This document shows, one piece after another, positions 46,240 to 56,639 of a stretch of 64,000 nucleotides of DNA; the stretch's first letter is position 1, and the number at the start of each line of letters is the position of its first letter. The notes beneath the pieces were generated by a model that was given only the letters and a program-made list of their open reading frames with translations, ran no database searches and was not told the DNA's origin. The stretch comes from Rhizopus sp. PT2906 (lineage: Eukaryota; Mucoromycota; Mucoromycetes; Mucorales; Rhizopodaceae), in NCBI GenBank assembly GCA_025529335.1, contig JAMYHX010000101.1, positions 1-64,000 of the forward strand, given 5' to 3'. Position numbers and translations under genes: made by a program.

Positions 46240-47184
46240 AAAATGATAAATAAATGACATTCAATGCATAACAATATAATATATATATCACCCTTTTTTT
46301 TTTTCTTGGATGACTGTATATAAACTGTGCCTTTTCTTTGTTGTTGCCATATTTTTCGTTTCTTCTTCGTCAACATTTGTATTTTTTATGGTGTGCAGAA
46401 CATTTCTCTCTCTCTCTTTTTTTTGTTCCTCTTTACCATTCATCTATATTTTTTTTTTTTAAAAAAAAAATCATTCTCAAACCCTTAAATATCAAAGACT
46501 TTAAGTTGTATCGGTCAGCCTCTTTTGTCTTTTGATATTCCACTTTTTTAAATCCATAGCCGCATTTTTACTTCTCGCTCCTTATCTGTGAGCTTGTGAC
46601 TTTGTCTGTTTCATAAACACTTTTAACAAGTCTCACCTCTACCAATAGTTTTTGTCTCAGGGTAAAAAATCCTAAAATGTACAAGTTCTATTCCCGATAA
46701 CTCTAGTTTCAGGGATAAAGAACACCCTGACTAGTCAATTTCATATAGAAAAATATACAGTCTTATTGTATATAACTTTACTACTGAGAAAAGGGAAAAG
46801 GGAATACCAAGATAGAGAGAGAGAAGCAGGCAAAAGATTAGTGAAAACATCTTAACGTGGCAGGTTACATTAGGGGCACCTTCTGTTTCTATTTATTGAA
46901 AAGATCAAAGGCTATTTAATTATGTGTAACATATATAATTAACAGCTCATTAAATTTCACAAGTCTCAATATGAATAAGCAATAAGTATCTTCTCAAAGG
47001 TGTCGAACCTGCGTTGTCATTGGATCCTGTATATGCAAAAAAATCTGATATCAATTCACAAAGAGAAAGAAAAAAAAAAGTAAGCTACAATAATAACCAT
47101 TTTGTGCAACGGTAATAAATGCTTTTTTTTCTGCCTTGATTCTGGATTCTTTTTTCTTCTTCTTTTATTTGTTAATATAAATTC
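46240..47184. other. Intergenic region, AT-rich
   Basis: About 950 bp without coding signal, containing several T and A runs. A B-box-like word near 46998 was examined for a tRNA and rejected. The end holds the promoter of the next plus-strand gene. Confidence 0.5.
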
Positions 47185-49504
47185 ATGTTCAAGAGTAAAA
47201 AGAAGAGACAACAAAAGGAGCAACAAAAGAAGGAAGTAATTGAGACTTCGATACCAGAGATTAACAAGTACCAACTCTTGGACGATATTCAACTTGCTCA
47301 TGACTTTCGTTCTTCTGTCATCTTGCCTCAGCTCAACAAAGATCTCGACGCACAGCTACCACAACTCAACAAAGATCTCGACACACAGCTACCACTGATG
47401 ATAAAAAATGAAGAGACAAGCCCACCCACGTCACCTACAGTAGATAGCTCAACCTATTATGAACAAATAGCTGCTTGGAGACATCAACGTAATCAAAGGT
47501 TTTCTAATGGGTTATTTGGTGGTAAACATCGAGGAAGACCTAAAATAACACCCAAAAGGTCTGCTTTATCTGAACAGGAAGAGGATCATGAAGAAGAAGA
47601 AGAAAAAGAAAAGGTACAAAAGATAGCACATGAGTGAATTATGTGTAACATTTTTTAAGGAACAAGAAACCCTCTTGTACGAACCAGAGTCAGAGGAAGA
47701 AAACTATTTCTTTCAAGACTTTTCAGAAGAGAGCAGCAAAAATACAAAAAAGAAGAAACGGACGATTGTACATCGAGTAGAAGATGAGCCAAAGAAAATG
47801 TTTGATCTGTCTTCATTTGCAAAGGATTTGCATGATAATAGATTATCAGTCATTCAACCACGTCAGAGCACGATTATCATGACAGAGGAGGACGAAAAAC
47901 AGCTAGAGACACTATTACAACAAAGGAAACAGATGGGTAGCTCCGAGTCTTTATTAGTCATTCGACAGCCATCTCCTTTACCTTCTATAGAAAGGAAACC
48001 TTCACGCCATGAGACTATTAAAGAAGAAGAAGAAGAACAGATTGTACCTCAATTATCAAATCATCATTCGGCTGCAAATAGTGTATCAAGCACGATAAGT
48101 ACTGTATCATCACACATCATACAGGAGGAAGATGGGATGAGTGAAAAAATAGGTACTCAAAAGAAAATTACCTCTTTTTTATATTATTTTATTGACCTTT
48201 TAATAGAAATTGATGATCCTGTAGAAATCAACATAGATCCTTCTTCTTCTTCTTCTCCTCCTCGTCCTCCTACTATTACCCCGCAACAGGAGATACCATC
48301 ACCAATAGCACCACCATCATTACCTCCACCTCCGATCCCATCATTAGCAGCAACAGCAGCGACAACAACAACAACAACAACAACAACGAAAACTCAGCCT
48401 GATTTGGATCTAAAAAGTTCTAAAAGTACCTCTTCTATTCAATCCAATATAAAACGATCTACATCGACTACAAGCAACACGATTATAAAAACTCCTCTGA
48501 ATAGAAAAAAATCGGTATTACAAGAGGAAGCCAAGAGTCCAAGGAAATCAATTAGTATGGACAATCTGAAAGCAATAGACATCAAGCCCGTCAAGAGTCC
48601 CTCTAGAAGCCTCTTTGGCAGTCTACGCCAAGTGAGTCGAAGCAAGACGACAAGCAGCGGCGGTCATTCATCAGCTTTCAAGGGCCTTGTTCGTAATATG
48701 AGCACATCTCACAAACCGACCCATGGCGGTATGTCAAGAGCAGCCATGGCTGTTATTCAACACGAGCAGCAACAAGAAAAGGAACCCAAGCGTGCGACGA
48801 GTCGTCTGATTTCTCAGTTAATTTCAAAAGCAGCTAGGCACAGAAACAGCAACACAAGCACAAAAATTGTAAACATGAATGAGAACAATACGAATAGAGC
48901 CCAGGTGGTGAGAAGAACAATCATCTATGTTCAGCCAGATTCGCTTCATGATTTACTCAAGAACGGCGGGGAAGGTACCAAGATTGCCAGTTCCCGTGTC
49001 TCTGACGGTTCGCTCTCTCCAGATGACGAGACAGTCAGGTCAAAGGAATACGTGACAGCAACCAAGGTTGTTCGTCAGACATCAGTTCGTAAACGCGTTG
49101 TGAATAACCCAGAGGATGACAAGAAGAGATGGCAACTGAAAAGTATGGATGAACATGATCTGGCTGTGCCAGCCAAGGAAGAGTACATGGAAGGTCTCGA
49201 GTTACGAGAAATGTCGGACGGTTCTGTCATTTGGGGTATCGTCAAACAACAAGGTAACCGTAAGAGCTTCTTTGCACCAGATAATATGTATGTAGAGGAA
49301 GATGAACTACCTCCTCCTATTCCCAAACGATCACCCAAGAGACAAGTCCTGGCCGACAATGATACTGATATCTATTATTCTAATGAAATAACACTACCCA
49401 ATTTGCTAAAAATGATGGAACAACAAGAAACTCATCCTGGCGATGAGCTATCTGTTGATGATCAGTTGGATGAAATGATGCGTATTTTGACCAGTCAGCA
49501 ATGA
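47185..49504 (+). CDS. Large disordered Ser/Pro-rich protein, unrecognised
   Basis: Three exons, 47185-47613, 47660-48152 and 48207-49504, encode 739 residues. Near residue 48 there is an 11-residue tandem duplication, LPQLNKDLDAQ / LPQLNKDLDTQ. The middle is low complexity: acidic runs, a Pro stretch (PPSLPPPPIPS), a Thr run and many SP/RS sites. The best conserved-looking part is C-terminal: RRTIIYVQPDSLHDLLKNG, EYMEGLELREMSDGSVIWGIV and RKSFF, then a Pro motif PPPIPKRSPKR and a short amphipathic end. I recall no family for this. Composition suggests a scaffold, perhaps at sites of polar growth, but that is speculation. The 54-nt intron 48153-48206 is in frame and stop-free, so retention would also give a protein. 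Confidence 0.7.
47326..47391 (+). repeat. 33-bp tandem duplication in coding sequence
   Basis: Two adjoining 33-bp units, 47326-47358 and 47359-47391, differ at only a few bases and encode LPQLNKDLDAQ-type repeats. Recent in-frame duplication is the simplest reading. Confidence 0.85.
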
Positions 49505-49974
49505 TTTGCTTATGTAATATCACAGTCTATATTATAAGCTCCCAAAAATTTCATCTTTAAATATTCAATACTACATCCTTTATGTGTAAATTAAATAAAC
49601 AAGTCCAATATTATTTCTTTTACACTTACAGAATGGAATGAACTGATTCAATGTTTTATTAGACTTTAATTAATTCTCGGAAAACGCAGCTCGCTCATTT
49701 TTCTATGTTTGATATATTCAAGGTACGAAGTTCAGTTTGAATATCAATGAGTGCGTCTCTGATTTGATGTCACAAATACAATTAGACAATGTATCTAAGC
49801 CAAATAGAAAAAGAATTTGAATTCTTACGTTCTCCCATTCTGCTTCTTCTTTTTCCTCTTCCTTTTTCCAACTTTTGTAAATACTTTTAAATCACAAGGT
49901 ATGTCTTTTACCCTTCTATTTGACACGGAATTTATGTTAACATATTTTATAAAAGAATTATATAGAGCTTCTCA
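49505..49974. promoter_or_regulatory. Upstream region of the first VTC gene
   Basis: About 470 bp containing the 3' end of the disordered-protein gene and the promoter of the first VTC gene. I see no CACGTG or CACGTT phosphate-response box, so phosphate control cannot be argued from sequence. Confidence 0.45.
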
Positions 49975-52259
49975 ATGAAATTTGGCGACAATCTCAAAGG
50001 GAAAATACACGTTCCGTGGGAATCATTCTACATAGAGTACAATGAGCTCAAACATGAAATGAAGCGACGTCAAATGGAACATGGATGGAACGCAACAGAC
50101 GAAGCTGAGTACAGACAAAAAATAGAAAACGAGCTGATCAAGGTGCACCAATTCATCGACAATTCTCTTGGAGATTTGAATAAACGCATTCTTCATACTG
50201 AGGTAATGATCAGAGAGCTGATGATGTCGGCCGAGGCCAAGCAACGATATGACGATATAGCTGATACATTGACCGAGATCCTGTTTGACTGCAATGACCT
50301 CTCCAAGTTCCTGTGCCTGAACGCTACAGGGTTTGATAAATTGAACAAGAAACATGACAAGCACACACGGATCGAGTTCTCGGGTGTGTTTCGAAAAGAG
50401 CTGCTTTCTCGGTACTCGCTTGATAGATTGTCATTACAGGTGGATATCTTAATCGTCAAGATCTCGGAGCTTATTGATATCTGTCGATTGCATGGTAACC
50501 CTCGTAACACCCAAGATAAAAATCTAGATGACCAGACCGCATTCGAGCGAGCCACTGCCAAATTCTGGATTCATCCAGACTATATCACAGAAGTCAAATC
50601 TGTCATTCTCTTCCACTTGCCGGTCCATGTGTTCAATCAAAAGAAGCAGTACGAGGAAGGTGATATGGCTGTCTCAAGTGTTTACTTTGACAACAAGCAG
50701 TTTGATCTCTACCTGGGCCGAGTTGAACGTGAAGCAGGTGCAGAAGCTATTCGGTTACGCTGGTACGGTGACAACGAAGATGACGTCTACGTTGAACGAA
50801 AGACGCACAAGGCCGCTTGGCTCGATGGCAAGTCTGTCAAGGATAGGTTCAAGCTAAAGCAGACACTTATCAACGACTACCTGGCCGGTCGATACACCGC
50901 AGATGACCTGGTGGAGGACCTTCGGACGAAGGCGAATGGTAAGGCAAGAAGTGAAGCTATCCTGGAGGAAAATCATTTTGTTGCCTCGGGTATTCAGGAA
51001 TCTGTCAAAACAAAGGAATTGGAACCTATGTGTCGCGTCTTTTATAACCGTACTGCATTTCAGTTACCCGGAGACCAACGTTTACGTATCAGTATCGATT
51101 CCAATTTGACCTTCATTCGCGAAGACGGAAGCGAGCGACGACAGCTCATTGGCCCCAAACAACTTCACTGGAAGCGTAAGGACGTTGGCATTGACTATCC
51201 TTTTAACCATGTTGCCGAAAACGATATCTCACGATTCCCTTACGCCATTCTGGAAACCAAGTTGCAGACACATCTGGGTCAGGAATGCCCTGCTTGGCTC
51301 ACGGCCCTTCTCGATTCTCACTTGGTTTTTGAAGCCCCTCGGTTCTCCAAGTATATTCATGGCGCAGCTACTCTCTTCAAGGACTCGGTTCCTATCCAAC
51401 CCTTCTGGATGCAAGAATTTGATAAGGACATTCGAAGAAAACCTACTGGTAACTATGGCTTATCAAGATCCCAGAGCTTTAAACCACTTGTCAACGGTCA
51501 CCATCGCGCGTCCCTACTGCTACTTTACGAAAGAGAAATGCAACGAAGTGCAAGGAAAAAGAATAGGAGTTTGATTAATCTTTTTAGTATAAACGGCTCG
51601 TTCAAAAAGCGCAATGCAAAGCAGGATCAGCCACAACAAGATCCTTCATCGAAGCCAGGACAACCAGTGTCACCAACTCATATGACCATTGATGTTTCAG
51701 ACGTGACAATGAGTAAAACATATAAGGACTTTGTAAATCGCTTTCAAAATTTGAGTACACCTATCCTGACTGGATCCTTTCTTAAAAGGGGTAGGAGCAA
51801 CAAAAGAGCATCGCCGCTATTGCCCCGTGCACGCAGTAGTCAGTTGGTGAAAAAGGCTGAACCTAAGACGTTCTTTGCAAACGAACGTACATTTATCTCT
51901 TGGTTACAATTCTGTGCTCTCTTGCTTACCGTTGCGTTGAATCTACTAAACTATGGTGATCTCATTTCCAGAGGCATTGGCGCTACTTTTATCATCATTG
52001 GAGCGGCACTGTGCATGTAAGTTGAAATTCAGAGAAAATGGTTCATTTGATGATCTAATTTGCTATGTTATGTAGATATGCATTGGTTAGATACCAGATT
52101 AGGTCATGGCAACTTCGTACTAACCAGAATCTCATTCGATATGATGATATTTGGGGACCTACTGTTTTGTGTATTTTACTAGTTGTTGCGTTGATTGTGA
52201 ACTTTTATCTTCGTTTTGAAACTCTCTCTCCTTCTTACCACCAAAAGCCTATTCAATAA
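49975..52259 (+). CDS. Vacuolar transporter chaperone subunit A, Vtc4-like polyphosphate polymerase
   Basis: Two exons, 49975-52016 and 52076-52259, encode 741 residues. An SPX domain (MKFGDNLKGKIHVPWESFYI to NKKHDKHTRIEF) senses inositol pyrophosphates through its lysines. The VTC polymerase domain follows with all expected basic tunnel motifs: TEVKSVILFHLPV, EAIRLRWYG, YVERKTHKAAW, YNRTAFQLPG, the metal-ligand Glu in FPYAILETKL, and APRFSKYIHG. A basic Ser-rich linker leads to the DUF202 domain (KTFFANERTFISWLQFCALL) with three membrane helices. Vtc4 polymerises ATP gamma-phosphate into polyphosphate and passes it into the vacuole. The intact site argues this is the catalytic subunit. First of three tandem paralogues on the same strand. 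Confidence 0.92.
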
Positions 52260-52501
52260 TAACTATAGAAATAAACAATAAACTGTCCTTTACTATAAAA
52301 ATAACCATGACAACCCCCTTAAACAATTAAAATATCCCAATCATAAGCAAATGTAATCGAACGTGATAGCATGAAATAAATAAAAAAAAGGAGAAAAGCA
52401 TTAACGTTTACTAAAGAAAAAAGGGGTAGCCCTTTTGCATAAATGTTCGTCTTTTATTCTTTCTCTTTCCCTTTTTTTTGAATCGTATAAGAAAAGGGGC
52501 G

Positions 52502-54496
52502 ATGAAATTTGGATTATACTTATCCCAACACGTTTATTTGCCATGGAAAGATCAATACATCAACTATGATGAACTGAAATACTTTCTAAAAGATAGACAG
52601 CTCACAGGAGGAGGATGGACATTTGAAGACGAAATTTATTTTAATAAGCAATTGGTTGACAAACAGTTCGAAAAGGTTAATTGTTTTATCGAAACCAAGA
52701 TAAATCACTTGTCATTAGAGGAGGTGCGGCCCTTGTTAGACTTTATTCACCTAAACACGATTGGCTTTAAAAAGATTTTGAAAAAGCATGATAAATGGAC
52801 AGAGTTCACGCTTGCACATAAATACAACCGATACTGGGACAACTACATCACTATGCTGCAAGACAAGTTAGACACAGTGTATCACTTAAGAACATTTTGG
52901 GTGCACAAGGATCATCTTAATGAGCTTGAAGCCATCTTACTCTTTCGGTCTCCCAAGCAGGAAATAGACTCAGTTCAGTTTGTTTATTATGATCAATTAC
53001 CAAGTTTCAAAGTCTATATGGACCTTTTAAAGAAGAAAGAACCCACAGAACTGATCAAGATGATATGGTATGCATAAATTTCATTTAAACGATGATCATT
53101 TGTATTTATGCATTGTTTATTTTCGTTCTTTTGCAGGCATGACTCAGCCACTGTTACATTTGATCAAAAAGTGTTTGTAGATCACGAAAAATCGTTCATC
53201 AAGGAAAGATCATTTAGGATAGAATCACAACTTGTGAAGAGTTACCTTGGAGGAGAGCCTATGCAGTTTAGCTGTGATGAGGATAGTCGTACTGCAAGCG
53301 CCATACGCGAGGCTATTCAAAGTAAGAGCTTAAAGCCGATCATCAAGGGTAGTTATAAAAGTACAAAATACAGCGACCAAGGTATTACACTGCTTCTAAA
53401 GAAGAATCTAGTGTTCATGAAAGAGCAAAATGAGTCATCTGGAACACTTCATGACGAGTCATATTACTTTCCTTACGCCTTGCTCGAAATAAAATCAGCA
53501 GTACACCAAGAAATGCCGGATTGGCTCATCCATCTCACAGACATCAGTAAACTAGTATATGAGGTACCGTACTTTATAGATTATGTCCAGGGAGCTGCAG
53601 ACTGTTATAATGACCAGTTGAAATTACTTCCCTGGTGGCTTCCAGAACTGAATAAAGATATATACAAGGCTCCAGGACAAGATGATGCAATCTTTCTAGA
53701 AGAAAAAGATATACATGCAAATTCTTCAATGACGGTATTAGAAATAACTCGGGATGACCAGAATGCCTACAACAAGTTCATGTCAAGCGCAATTGTGACA
53801 AAAATCAAAAACCTACCACCCATGTTCAAAGACAATAGAGATAATCAGGACGATATGACGATGATAAAATGGCTGATTGCCAAGGTTACAAACAACAAAC
53901 AGCTACTTGAACCTGCTAAAGAAGACCCACGCATTGTGCCTAAGAATGGAAAAGTGAAAAAGTTAGAACCCAAAATATTCTTTGCTAACGAAAGAACGTT
54001 TATCTCCTGGCTCCAGTTTAGTGCTTTCTTGCTCACCATGTCGTTAGCTCTTATTAACTTTGGAGATCACGTCTCTCGTACAAGTGGAGGAATCTTTATT
54101 ATGATCGCTGTCATTCTTGCGGGCTATGCTCTATTACGATTTCAGTATAGGGCATGGCAGATTCGATTTAGAAGCAGCAGCAGATTTGATGATATGTATG
54201 GGCCAGCCATTATCTGCTTTGTTTTTGTCCTTGCTCTACTTGTTAACTTTGGGTTACGCGTTGCTCAGCCAGTGACAAATAATCCTAGTCTTTTTGGCAA
54301 ATCATATAATGTATCGAATACGCAGCATAATATGACATATCCTACCAATAATAATAACAAGCATAACCATCCAGTCAAGGACGAAGATGGGTTAGACAAT
54401 AAAGACCATCACCATTTACAGGAAGCAAACCGAAATAATACGACTAGGTTAACAAAACATGGGAAAATAAAAGAAGAAGACGAAGATGAGGATTAA
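52502..54496 (+). CDS. VTC subunit B, SPX-VTC-DUF202 protein with a degenerate polymerase site
   Basis: Two exons, 52502-53067 and 53137-54496, encode 641 residues. The SPX domain is short but keeps KKILKKHDKW. The VTC domain is recognisable (FPYALLEIKSAV, LLPWWLPELNKDIY) yet nearly every catalytic residue is replaced. EVK is NELEA, RLRWYG is KMIWHD, ERKTH is DQKVF, the YNR Arg is gone, and the FSKY lysine motif is YFIDYVQG. Only the Glu metal ligand stays. DUF202 is intact (KIFFANERTFISWLQF). A long His/Asn/acidic tail, ending EEDEDED, is unique to this copy. It is probably a non-catalytic regulatory subunit. The ATG at 52502 is chosen; an upstream TTG-initiated extension is ignored. Confidence 0.88.
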
Positions 54497-54959
54497 ACAT
54501 GAATGGTTATAAGACCATCCTATCACATATATACGTGTTTGATTATAATAAAAGTATATATTTGTATGTGCATATCTTGGTGCTGTTAACAACCTGTGTG
54601 GACACAATAGACTATAAATACGTATGAAGGTTATCAATGTGCTCTTATTTTATCAAATGAAATGCCTTTACTAGGCTCTTTTATTCTTCGAATCTAGCTT
54701 CAGATGTCTTTTCAAAAAATCGCCATAGTGAACTGAATAACTCCCATTGCAAAGCCCCTGAATCGTTATTAAACGCAATAACACAATACCGCTTAATCCA
54801 GGCGTAATAGAAATAAGGTAATAAAAAATGTGATGATAACCTTTGCTTAAATCAATGAAAACATTATTTACAATATGTATCCTTTCTTGTTGGTCTATTC
54901 TCTATTTATTTTTATAATTCAATCTATTTATAAAAAAGCCGTAAATTGGTGCGAGACCG

Positions 54960-55790
54960 TTATTTGCTGAGCATTCTAATGTTCAACAAACACTGTGTCT
55001 CGGGAAAGAAAAGCCGTACAAAGCGGGAACTGATATCGAACACACTCAAAATGAATGTTACGCTTTCTAAAAATAAATAAATAATGGGTTTATTCAGAAC
55101 ATAGCTGTTGTATACACTGAGGACTAGGCTGGATGGCACTGATAACAAGCCTAGGTCGTGCTCCAAGCACCCTACAAAAGAGCTTTCAAGGGCCAACACT
55201 GTAGACTGCTTTAACATGTACCAATGCCTATCTGTGCCCAAAACCTTATTATTCCTTTTAAATATACTGACATCGCGTTCATTCTTTCTCGCACAAAATG
55301 GATCAGCTATACCATAGCCACGCCACAGCTACATCAATCCAAAGTAATCACACAGCTGGAGAAAACTCGTTATATGAATTTTGGTTCATTTCATTCTCTT
55401 GCTTCTTTTCTATGCATTGATTTCCAAATGTTGCATAGTAGATAGAGCACAGGAGGAGCCAGTTATTTGGACCCATATACGACATGGCTTCAACATTCGT
55501 GTTTTTCTGAGTTGACTAATCCACCAATAGTATCTTTACACTCTCGAAGCAGCTTTGCATTGTCATTGATTGATCTGCTGTCGTCATTCTTGGTGCATTC
55601 GCCAACAGTAACATCAATCCCTCCTTCTTCTGCTTCTACTACAAGCTTTATATCGATCCTAAACCTGTGTACTGACTTTGACTGAGGATATTGTTTCTTC
55701 ATGCTTTCAGTGGAGTATACATTCTCAGCTTCACTTGTGACAACACGAATTATGCCTTTAGGCGGGGAAGAACAGCTCAAGTATGTAGGA
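54960..55790 (-). pseudogene. Degenerate fragment of an uncharacterised amplified gene family
   Basis: Minus-strand open pieces at 55490-55780 and 54960-55241 read as protein-like: FRIDIKLVVEAEEGGIDVTV, then GECTKNDDSRSINDNAKLL and ECKDTIGGLV, followed by GTDRHWYMLKQSTVLALES. No ATG-to-stop model joins them, and stops intervene. I remember similar FRIDIR...GEA...K-L-RE segments in repeated Mucorales proteins of unknown function. The fragment at 16.9-17.9 kb shares the GEA/GEC-type motif and may belong to a related family. The assignment is memory-based and weak. Confidence 0.4.
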
Positions 55791-55958
55791 TCAAATTAAG
55801 CGCAAATACTCGTTTTGCGGATAGTCTTCTTTTCATTATGATCCAGTAGATGATTGCGTGATATTTGTTGTTGTAGTAGTAGTGGGAGCAAGCAGAAAGT
55901 ACAATAGAATTCTTTATGTTTCTTTTATTTTGAAGAATAAAGATAAGGTGTTATGGTA

Positions 55959-55978
55959 ATTACACTTATAAGTGTAAT
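55959..55978. repeat. Perfect 20-bp palindrome
   Basis: ATTACACTTATAAGTGTAAT is identical to its reverse complement over all 20 bases. It lies about 660 bp upstream of VTC gene C. It could be a dimeric factor site or a cruciform-prone element. Confidence 0.8.
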
Positions 55979-56639
55979 CACTGTGATTGGTGAGTTTATG
56001 TTACTGAACCTTTTGTTATTGATGTGTTGATACTGCTTATTGGCCCTTATTCAACGTAGAATATGACACAGGCAAAGTAAGACCATCATGTTTGATTTGC
56101 TCAACTTGCGTGTGTCAACGTCTCTTTTCTTCAAAGATTTGGAGAAGGAGATAGCTTGTTTACTCTTTAAAGATCTATTTTTGTTGCTTCTTTGATGGAT
56201 TAAAGCTGCTTGGACAGGCTCGTCTTTGAATGAATGTCATCCCTTGGTTTCTCAGATTCTTCAAGCAGCGAAAGTAACCCACAAGACAAGAAAAAAATAG
56301 AACAAGCCTATGATGGGGACATAAAAGTTATTTAAAACTACGAATAAGAAGCGCGGCTCAGAGTGTTGTGACCACACCTGAGGCAGCTATACTGTATTGT
56401 TTTTCTATTTGAAAATGCTGTGTCACCTATCTGCGACATTAAAAGCCACCTGGGTTTCCATAAATAGAATTAGCCATATTTAAGGCCCATTACTGCTCCC
56501 TTATGATGACACTTTTTTTTTTTGCCTTTTTCTTTTTGGGATCAGCTTTGTACAACTTTAAGACATTCTTTACTTTCTTTTCTTTAAATCTTTCTTTTTT
56601 TATCCCTTTTTTCTTTAATCCTTTTCTTTTTGTGACAAT

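Larger units (their letters stand above)
54497..56639. other. 2.1-kb spacer between VTC genes B and C, with a family relic
   Basis: The spacer includes a minus-strand relic at about 54960-55790 (separate entry) and a perfect 20-bp palindrome at 55959-55978. A T-rich tract lies just ahead of gene C (56512-56632). No other gene is supported. Confidence 0.5.

Noticed and set aside
46980..47020. Reverse-strand word GGTTCGACACC resembling a tRNA B box
   Set aside because: The would-be T stem does not pair, and no D arm, anticodon stem or acceptor stem can be built around it.
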